A stretch of DNA of 64,000 bases from Ligula intestinalis (taxonomy: Eukaryota; Platyhelminthes; Cestoda; Diphyllobothriidea; Diphyllobothriidae), in NCBI GenBank assembly GCA_036362985.1, contig JAYGXS010000001.1:54505358-54569357 (forward strand). The letters are read 5' to 3'. Below are positions 56,181 through 64,000 of the stretch, one piece after another (position 1 is the first letter of the stretch; every line of letters begins with the position of its first letter). A program made the position numbers and the translations under genes. Under the pieces are notes generated by a model. The model was given only the letters and a program-made list of their open reading frames with translations, searched no databases and was not told the DNA's origin.

Positions 56181-56570
56181 CCTCCCCCTTTTGACCCGAA
56201 AACCGCAGCTACTATGGAAACCACTCTTCAAGCCACCTCACCACCACCACTGACTTCAAACCCTTGCAACTCCCCCCCCCCTCCTTGCCGCAACAGTTTT
56301 GTCTATGTTCGCGTCCACCCCCACCCTTTGTGCTGGTGTATTTAGACCCATCGGAGCCCACAGGAACTGCCTCCTGGAACCTTATAAAATCAGACCCACG
56401 CCTCCTTGACGACGCCCTTCGCTTTTGACTTGGATTACCCAGTGTTAAGGTTTGTGTGCTTATGTCACGATTTCTCTTTATAGTACCGTACCATCTTGAT
56501 AGTTGTTATCATTGGTTTTGGCGTACGCGTGACTGCTGGATACAGTCGGAGAAAGCAAAGACCGAAGCAG
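56181..56570 (+). repeat. Dispersed repeat, copy A
   Basis: Pyrimidine-rich start (CCCCCTCCCCCTTTTGACCC), CCACCACTGACTTCAAACC, CTTTGTGCTGGTGTATTTAG, a TTATAAAA box near 56381, then CTTGATAGTTGTTATCATTG and GCGTGACTGCTGGATACA. A diverged inverted copy lies at 62280-62810. The order of a C-rich tract, TATA-like box and conserved tail suggests the promoter end of a mobile element whose class I cannot name. Confidence 0.6.
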
Positions 56571-57289
56571 TATTTATGGCTTTCTTATATACTTAAAAAA
56601 AGATTAGCTTACTTTTCGAAGTTCTGTTCAGGAAGCATATGCAAACGCTTTTTAGCCTCCTGTGGGTGCCATAGCGGCTAAGAAAGGCATCGATACAGCG
56701 GAAAAATTCCAAAAAAGAGGTCGGTTACATAACTACAAGCGACAAGCGAACCACCGTCGGTTAGTCGAAGAAATATTAACATACACGACCACTCACTTAT
56801 TACGAGTAGTGTGTAATTATTAAATTGGTTATATTTTGTTGGCTTATTGGCGAAGCCAAATGACATGAAAGGTAGATGGGACAAAGGCACAAAGAGGGCA
56901 AGTTTCCCGAAAGCTGGTATATGCCGAGACTATAGACGCGTCGAGTCATTTAATAAACACAATTACAAGACCCTAGTCCAAGTAGATGAATATCTTAAGG
57001 AAAGACCACACAATATCTTAGAGTCGGGAACTTGTTAAGCTGGCGCCTGGCCGAAAATTCCCTGTGATAACTGCATCCCCGCACGGCATACGTGCATGCA
57101 GCAATATATAAGCTAATTACTCCATTCGTAAAGTGTAGTAGAAAACGTTATTTATCACAGCTCGTCCATAAATGTATTAGCTACCCGGGTCGAAGCGTGC
57201 TTACCTGAATAAACGAGCACACCTTATATTCACTTCGGCTTTGCACCTTTCCCCCGTTTTAAGCTCGTCACTCCCCTTCGTAATGAACA

Positions 57290-57640
57290 ACAATCAGTGA
57301 TTGTGATCTACGTTGACCTTAACAAAGCGTTCGCGAAGTCTTCCGGTGAAGCTGGTAACCTCGGAATCCAGTCTTTTCTACTCGAGTTCATGGGTTCTTA
57401 CATGTCTAATCGCAGGCAGAAGTTCTTTGTAGGTAAACGTTATTTGACGCTTCAACTGATCAGAGGCAGCGTTTTTCAAGGCATGGTCTTAGTCCTCTAC
57501 GCTTCGTTCTATGCATGAATGAAATTTCAACAGTGCTGAAAAAATTTACGCAGTCTCATTCACGCAAGTTTTTCCTTCTGCAAATAAAGTTAAAACTGTA
57601 CCACATGTTTGTTTTGCTCATCCTAGAGTACTGCTGTCTC
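57290..57640 (+). pseudogene. LINE reverse-transcriptase fragment
   Basis: VIYVDLNKAFAKSSGEAGNL, GIQSFLLEFMGSYMSNRRQK and FFVGKRYLTLQLIRGSVFQG match RT motif A through block 3 of CR1/Jockey-like LINEs (FLDFSKAFDKV...LLxWIxSFLxNRRQ...SGVPQGSVL). The catalytic palm that should follow is lost. A short later piece (VLLILEYCCLLRSL) fits the post-palm region. Not the same family as the RTE-like copies. Confidence 0.7.
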
Positions 57641-59048
57641 CTCCGTAGTCTGAGGGCGCCTCTGCCCACCGCAAGGTTTACAATTTTCAGGGGGTTTTTA
57701 CTCAAAAAAATACATTTTCTCTTCCTCGATCCAGGGTTTCTTATACAAGGAGATGTCAGTTAGCAAACCCTACATTTCTGTGGGTTAGAAGACTCAAAGC
57801 CAACCTCTGCTTTCTGTTTTGCGTTAACTGAAGCCTTCATCTCCCACGAATTAACGCTCTCAATCAGACAGATCGACCTTATGCTCCTCGTAATTCTTGC
57901 ATGATAATTTCACCACCACTTGGTCCCACATTTAACCATTGTAATTTTTCGCGTTCATATGTGACTTCCCTCGAAATAATATTCCACGCAAAATTAGCTT
58001 TTCCTCTATATTAGCAGTTTTTAAAGCCAAATTACATCAAAATTTAACGCCGGAAGATATTAAGACCTTAGTATCCGCTTCCTTCCCAAACACGCAACCT
58101 TTGGACGTTGGAAAGGGTCCTACTAGTGATCGAGGCGTTTCGTTTCAAATTGAATTTGGTTCCATATATATTTAAATTATCCTCTACAGAGTCGACCTCT
58201 GCAGCCTAGTTTTATTCCCTAATCTTTCCAACCATCACGGTCAAATATTGACTACTCTTCTCTGATTTGCAACCATGAAATCGGTCTTCGCGGTTTCTAG
58301 TGATTATCGTGGCGAGTGCTTCTCTTTATTCCAGCCTGCCAGTGGACTCTGCAGTCGGCAAGTTCACATTCCCGTCCTTTCGGCGATTATCACGTGATCT
58401 CCACTTTTTCGTTGTTGTTTTAAACCTCTGATCAGCGAAAAGCTCTTCCCACAGCATTTTCCTGATTGTCAATTCTATAGCCCGTCGGATGGTCTTAGCG
58501 CAACAAACAGTAGACTTTGCTGCTTTCTCCAACGACAAGGAACGTTTCGAACCCCATTATATTGGAATCAACAACCATGGTCCTATTTCACTGTATCGCA
58601 ACAATCCTATCAAAAAATCCTCTTTATTTTTGTAGAATCAGTTTTATTCCCATTTATAAAGTGAGGTTTTGCTGAACCCTGTCCCCGCTTCCATGGTAGG
58701 AGTATTGTTACAGTTTTCTTATTAGTTCACCTTGTTTTCCAATGAATGTTGACTATATTTTTAACATGACGATAAGTTGGCGGACATTAATTCATCTGCC
58801 TGCCATACTGAACACTTCTGATAATTATGTGTTGCTCACGCGGTGCAGTAATTATCAACTTTCTTCCACAAATATTCCCATGGTTAATATTAGAAGTCAG
58901 TTTATGGCAAACAATTGTTTTCATTAACTTTTCAGCGGACCAAACATTTGCAGGAGAAATTAACGCAGTACATAACAATTAAAGTTTGAATAGGTAGAAA
59001 AATAGATAACTATCTAACACGGACGCTGATTTGCCAACGCGGACTATG
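57641..59048. other. No recognised gene
   Basis: AT-rich DNA between a LINE fragment and the 3' end of the second PLE. No frames or RNA genes that I can support. Confidence 0.4.
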
Positions 59049-59492
59049 TCAATTTGCGCATGTAGGCCATGTCAGCGTATTGGTTGAGGAATTTGCGCTA
59101 GTTGGTAGGGGCGAAATTATATCGCCACCTTGTGTCGGTTTAGGCCATGGAATTGACAGAGCTTGTGTCAGAGTCTTCTTACAACACAGCACTGAATTCG
59201 CTAGCCTTATAGCTACTGCTTCGGCTGTTGCAAGCATCCAGTGGCGTAGGCCTTTGGAAAAATTAAATGATGTCCTGCAGACCGCCTGAAAGGCTTCGTT
59301 AGTATCGACTCGATGGTTCGCATCAACAAGATGTGCGAGAATAGCACTCGAGATCGATGAAGTTCCACCTTTACTTAGCCAGGTCGGTATGTGCTCACGT
59401 ACCCTCTTTTCGAGACGCCTCGTTGTCCGGCCAATGTATCCTGCTCCACAAGAGCAAGTGAAAGAGTAAATGCACAATGATGTGGCCTTCAA
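59049..59492 (-). pseudogene. PLE GIY-YIG endonuclease, second family
   Basis: Open frame of 147 codons with CIYSFTCSCGAGYIGRTTRR, LEKRVREHIPTWLSKGG and the C-terminal conserved AFQAVCRTSFNFSKGLRHW and ATAEAVAIRLANSVLCCKKT. The GIY-YIG pair (IYSF, YIG), the Arg and Glu positions and the CxC pair typical of PLE endonucleases are present. It is downstream of a stop-broken linker, hence part of a dead element. Confidence 0.8.
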
Positions 59493-60359
59493 AGGGAGTC
59501 GGTCTTAACCTCCCAATCGTAGGAGTGGAGAGTTCGTGAAGAGCACCCGTAAGTTCGCCGCTGGGAAAGCAATTGTGATTGCAGTCCTCAAGCGTCGTCT
59601 GACCAGCTCGCTGGTTGCATCGCCTAAGAAATACAGTCTTATGAACACGGATTTCTTTTCTGCAGTTAAGGTGAGAGGCTTTTTTGCGCGTTCGCCAATA
59701 TTTCTGAGGATGAACCTTTCCGGGTATCCATTTTCAATTAGTGTATGCTGCCGCTGTTGGAATTCTGCTTAAACAGTTTCAGGAGAACAGATCTGTCGTA
59801 TTCTAGCTGCTAATCCCTGGACCAAATTTCATTTTATATTGAGGAAGACAAAACTGGGGAAGTTAGTGTATTGTCCTGTCCAGATTTTCTTTCGGAAAAC
59901 CCTGCGTAGGATAGATCCATCCTCTTGTCTTCGCAGAAGGACATCAAGGAACGCAATTTCATAGTTCACCTCAATCTCAGCAGAAAATTCGAGCGATGGA
60001 TGAGCGCTGTTAAACTTCGCGACCAAAGCGACAATGTCAGCGTTATAGTCTGTCAAACAGAAGGTATCATCTACATATCGACCGTAGAATGCAAGGTCAT
60101 TGATGGTGTCCCCTAGACTCGTTTTCTCGATCTTGCCCATCAAGACATTTGCAAGAAACGGTCCAAGTGGTGAGCCCATCGCCACACCAACTGACCATTG
60201 CAGAGAAATTGGACATTTTGTGTGCATCACGTAAGGAGATCTTACAGGGTTTTCACGGGCATACCTATCTGGTAGTTCGTGTCCCGAATAACGTCGCAGA
60301 GGTAGTTTATGGGGGAGAATGATTAGTGAGGCCAAGGCTATATCTATTCCCCCGCCCAA

Positions 60360-61040
60360 CTGCTTAAAGTATTAAGTGGTTAAACATTTACTTCTTGGCT
60401 AGGGAACGTAAATTAATATGTAGTTGTGGCGGAATTCATCAAAACATTTTCAATTCAATAAGATTATGCTTGTTTATGTAAACTAAGAGAATTAAATTTA
60501 ACCAACATTAACCTCTATTGCATAGAATACGAAATTTAGTCGAGGGCTATTTGATCTTACGCAGGCAGAATTAAAAAAATTCACTTTCAGTAACTTTATT
60601 AAGGGATCAAGGCTTTCGCCCTTGAGCTCCCTATTCATAGCCAAAATCGCACAATAGTTCCACCGTAACAATAGCACATAATACAAATGTAGGCTTAACA
60701 TCAGCGATAAGTGTGAGCCAGTTGCAAGGTCATGCTACTGACACTTTGTTCATTATATCTGCCACAGTTTCTCAGCAAATGAGAATCAAGTTTGTGCGTA
60801 AAAATTTCAACAGTATCTGAGAAGACCACATCTTCCGGGAGTCCGTTCCACGCTCCAATGACCCTCTGAGAGAAGGCGTTTCGTCGAACGTCGATACGGG
60901 CCGGTTTCCTCTGTAGTTTAAAAGGATGACCTCACAGATGGTCAGTCCGAGCCAATTCGAAGAAATTATTAGTCCTCCTATAGGTGAAATGTAACGAAAA
61001 AATTCAAAGTTAAGCTACCGAGCATTTGAAAGAAGATTAT
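60360..61040 (-). mobile_element. LINE 3' fragment nested in the second PLE
   Basis: Minus-strand 61000-60750 encodes NNFFELARTDHL, a stop, GHPFKLQRKPARIDVRRNAF, SQRVIGAWNGLPEDVVFSDT and VEIFTHKLDSHLL. This is the standard C-terminus of CR1/Jockey-like LINE ORFs (RRNFFxxRVVNxWNxLPxxVVxAxxxxxFKxxLD). It sits where the PLE RT should continue from motif A to the AMGSP motif, so it inserted into the PLE. Its exact ends are not resolved. Confidence 0.72.
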
Positions 61041-61629
61041 TATATTAATTCGACGGGAGTTTTTCGCCTCTATAATCATGCTTGCCGTTAATGGTTTCTG
61101 CCACGGGTATGATGGTGAATAGTGAGGATACATCCAATGAGATCATCTTACTTCTTGCAACGTTCATGTTCTTTATAGCTTTGACAAATTCAAATGTGTC
61201 TTTCAGGCGTTGAGGAAACATGTTACTTCCGAGAGGTTTCAGCTTTTTTACCAGCCATTTAGCAATGGTGTGGTGAGGGAAGTTTCTCTTATCCAAGATA
61301 GGACGTAACAGTAGCCCCTGTCTGTGAATTTTCGGAAGTCCATACATTCTAGATATCGTTGTTCCTACAGGTCTTAGTGTTTAAAGCTCTTTTTCAGTCA
61401 AAAGACCTTCTTCATAGAGGTCTTGGAGAATTGTAGTCAGCTGACCTTCAACAGTATCTGTCCGATCTTTGTCCTTCTCAGCATTTGAGAACTCTGTATG
61501 ATCTACTAAAATTGCTTCTAGTTTTGCGAAATAATCCTTTTTATCCATCAGTACTATTCCAGATCCCTCGTCTGGTCCGGTTTGCACGATATTTTAATTT
61601 ATTCGTAGCCCTTTTAGGCTATCAAGGTG

Positions 61630-61975
61630 GGCGATGCAACCAGCGAGCTGGTCAGACGACGCTTGAGGACTGCAATCACAATTGCTTTCCCAGCGGCGAA
61701 CTTACGGGTGCTCTTCACGAACTCTCCCCTCCTACGATTGGGAAGTTAAGACCGACTCCCTTTGAAGACCACATCAATGTGCATTTACTCTTCCACTTGC
61801 TCTTGTGAAGTGGGATACATCAGCCGTACAACGAGGCGTCTCGAAAAGAGGGTACGTGAGCACATACCGACCTGGCTAAGTAAAGGTGGAACTTCATCGA
61901 TCTCGAGTGCTATTCTCGCACATCTTTTTGATACGAACCATCAAGTCGATACTAACGAAGGGGGAAGTGCGGCGG
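61630..61975 (+). mobile_element. Inverted 3' PLE copy abutting the second PLE
   Basis: Near-identical to the reverse complement of about 59290-59640, with a few scattered substitutions. It encodes CIYSSTCSCEVGYISRTTRR and EHIPTWLSKGGTSSIS on the plus strand. It begins within the linker, immediately beside the N-terminal end of the minus-strand element, and is cut at about 61970 within the endonuclease. This is the partial inverted-copy arrangement known for PLEs. Confidence 0.8.
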
Positions 61976-62279
61976 AACAAAAGAAAAAGCCAAAAACTTA
62001 AGGCTCTAGAACACGAAAGTAATCCAAACTGCTGCCATTGGTACGAACAGTCAGTGAACTGAATACTCAGGGTCAACTAAAAAGAAAACCAAATTAAGGA
62101 GATTTGTCCATCCCAATGGCTCGTGAGAAAGTTGGGGTTAGAAAAGGTAATTTTCCGACCTTTATGTAGGGTCCGAAGTCAAACAACGACTGGGTGAGAA
62201 ATAGTGCCTGCGCATGTGTAAGTGCGACCGCTAGCCAAAGAAAGGCAGAGGAGTCATGGATGCTATCTAAATGTGTGTG

Positions 62280-62810
62280 GAAAAATAGATGTTTCGTCTC
62301 TTGACTTCCCCAATTGTATCCAGCAGTCACGCATACGCCAAAACCAGTGATAACAACTATCAAGGTACGGTACGGCACTATTAAACAAATAGTAAGGGAT
62401 AATCAAAGTACAAACCTGAACAATGGATACACCAAGTCAAGAGCAAAGGGGGCTGGCCAAATCGCCGGAGTCTATAGAAGGGAACAACGCAATTTCAACA
62501 ATATTGCTACGCAAGGCAAAATTAGTCGTGGGAAAGCTTGTGTGTGTTAGTGAGAGAGGGAATGTGGCTCTGGTTTATATGGCCTTGGGATTGGTCTGAA
62601 AACACCAGCGCAAAAGGGGGAGGGTTGACGCGAATAGAGACCATACTGTGCCCGCAAACGGAGGGGTGAGGAATGGCAAGCATTTGAAGTTAGTGGTGGC
62701 GACAACTGTAATCGAACAAGAGGGGGGAGGCAGTAGCAAGCAGCTCTTGAAACAGTCATCTCTTGATGAACTGAGGGAGGAAGCATTGTGACAAAAGGGT
62801 GATTTAAAGG
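62280..62810 (-). repeat. Dispersed repeat, copy B (inverted)
   Basis: The minus strand reads CCACCACTAACTTCAAATGC, CTTTTGCGCTGGTGTTTTC, a CATATAAACC box near 62572-62581, then CTTGATAGTTGTTATCACTG and GCGTGACTGCTGGATACA. It parallels copy A at 56.2-56.6 kb in the same order, so the two are inverted around the 59-62 kb PLE cluster. Confidence 0.6.
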
Positions 62811-62830
62811 CAAGAAGGTCGAACGGTAGG

Positions 62831-64000
62831 TGGGGCCAGTATTCAGGTATCAGTTAAGTGGAACTCGGCTGGGGGACATGTTTTAACATTGGACTGGAAA
62901 CAGAAAGGTCAGCAGAAACAGAATGCTTGGATGAGGGGGACTCGGGCACGCAGGTCAGAGGAAGGGTGGACGAACAGCCTTTCGTGAGACGGAGACAATT
63001 TTAGTGTGGCTTGATGGGGCGCAAATGGAAGTTAACGTGGAAAATTTCCAACTTGTTTAAGTGGAAATAACACTAAGTTTACGAATAAATTGAAAAATTA
63101 TTGGTCACCTGCTTTCGTGTGTTGTGCAGATATTACGGAACCAAGTTGGGTTCTAAGTAAAACCTATTCGGCTAAAGCCGAAAGTCATGCAAATGTGGAA
63201 CGGTAAGAAATATCACAGACTAGCTAGCAATCCTCTCAAATCATATTCCAAAAGCCTGTTTGTAGTTAACCGTAAGAGTCGGAGACCAGTTAGTCGAATA
63301 CGATGAAGCCACGGGTGGTGCATGTGGGTATTGCGTGGATGGTATGGCTAAATAAATAATTTAAAAGTCGTGCAAACGGTGAGACCAGTTTGCGTGGCTT
63401 ATTAATGGCGTGAAACACTGTATACAAGAAAAAGCCTAGTCAAATATAACGGCCGTTTGTATGCGCGGCGTCGTTTGACTAGGAGCCTGGAGCAAACTTG
63501 TCGGTAGGAAGCGCTAAATGGAGCGCTTACATCATTTAAGGTAACTGGTGGCGTAGGTTATCGAAAGAGGGTTGGGTGAGCGGAGGTAATAGGGCGGCTC
63601 AAGTCCTGAAAAGCAATGACCTCAGCAACCGGTGCCGGAGGACAAGGGGGACGAGTTGCTTGGTAGCAGACACATGACATGTACAGGTGGACGACTAATT
63701 TAAGATCCGACGAAGTGAAATATATATCTGTACGCCGGTGAATTTCACGCACGGTGGACTGTGCTGGTCGTCAAGGGCTGACTCTCGATCGAAAGACTTA
63801 AAGTCAATGGTTGTTGCAAAAAGTCAACTGGACAGCAAGCTACTGTTAACGCCCGTACCTGTAAGCCGATGAATGTGCATGTTGGTACGGCATGGTCACT
63901 GCTAGTGTGACAGGATAACACAACAGAACATGCCTAGCCGCTGGTAACAGCTGGAGTTGGGCATGGTTTTAATGAGACATAATGAAGAGAACCATCCCGG
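62831..64000. other. No recognised gene
   Basis: Short frames only. No RNA gene or element recognised. Confidence 0.4.

Larger units (their letters stand above)
59049..61600 (-). mobile_element. Penelope-like element, second family, interrupted
   Basis: Reading leftward: N-terminal RT region DEGSGIVLMDKKDYFAKLEA (61580-61390), MYGLPKIHRQGLLLRPILDK and MISLDVSSLF (61347-61045), a foreign insert, then VAMGSPLGPFLANVLMGKIE and YGRYVDDTF (60200-59990), the linker (about 59800-59500) and the endonuclease CIYSFTCSCGAGYIGRTTRR (59475 down). All PLE landmarks are present in order, unlike the 41.9 kb copy, but a frameshift before the AMGSP motif, stops in the linker and the insert make it inactive. 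Confidence 0.85.

Noticed and set aside
59536..59772. Plus-strand 78-codon frame
   Set aside because: Shadow of the PLE linker, which reads correctly on the minus strand.
1..64000. CRISPR arrays, bacterial operons, rRNA operons, intact tRNA genes
   Set aside because: None found. Repeats are transposon-derived, and tRNA-like sequences lack proper cloverleafs.

Overview
The window looks like eukaryotic nuclear DNA from a parasitic flatworm, probably a tapeworm or fluke. This is inferred from four things: host exons with GT-AG introns, at least one 30-nt mini-intron, several Penelope-like elements (PLEs), and long introns packed with LINE relics. There is no bacterial gene organisation. A run of N (38691-39090) marks an assembly gap.

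Three host genes can be read. (1) SFSWAP (suppressor-of-white-apricot splicing regulator), plus strand, 9148-28073. I assembled 11 exons whose phases all join into about 1011 codons, with a DRY_EERY-type N-terminus, two SURP modules and an RS-rich tail. (2) A CEP44-like centrosomal protein, minus strand. Its CEP44-domain exon is at 41568-41027, a coiled-coil exon at 34721-34338 and the last exon at 31304-30705; the 5' exons were not found. (3) FICD, the ER Fic-domain adenylyltransferase, minus strand, 55176-49909. It has five exons plus a 30-nt mini-intron, about 561 codons, and intact Fic and inhibitory motifs.

The rest is mostly mobile DNA. 1-9 kb holds a LINE reverse-transcriptase tail, a mariner-like relic, and an element of about 3 kb with inverted termini around a broken transposase related to metazoan EnSpm/CACTA-type (Tnp2-like) proteins. 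SFSWAP introns carry an RTE-like LINE (10.85-14.29 kb), a MITE, a tandem duplication, a PLE RT fragment and a long hairpin. CEP44 introns carry a second copy of the same LINE (36.5-40.8 kb) with two tandem 5' monomers, a tRNA-like SINE and a PLE endonuclease fragment. Next to the CEP44-domain exon is a PLE (41.90-43.49 kb) with an unbroken RT plus GIY-YIG frame, a 59-bp inverted repeat and 14-bp flanking direct repeats. Further right are a 5S rRNA-derived sequence, a tRNA-like SINE, and a second PLE (59.0-61.6 kb) split by a LINE fragment and abutting an inverted copy of its own 3' part.

The most interesting thread is the PLEs. Copies from several lineages are present. A hammerhead-ribozyme-like motif at 39148-39189 is followed by sequence that reappears as both arms of the hairpin at 22483-22545, as if two element ends met at the ribozyme cleavage point. 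All family calls come from reading translations by eye; no database search was run.
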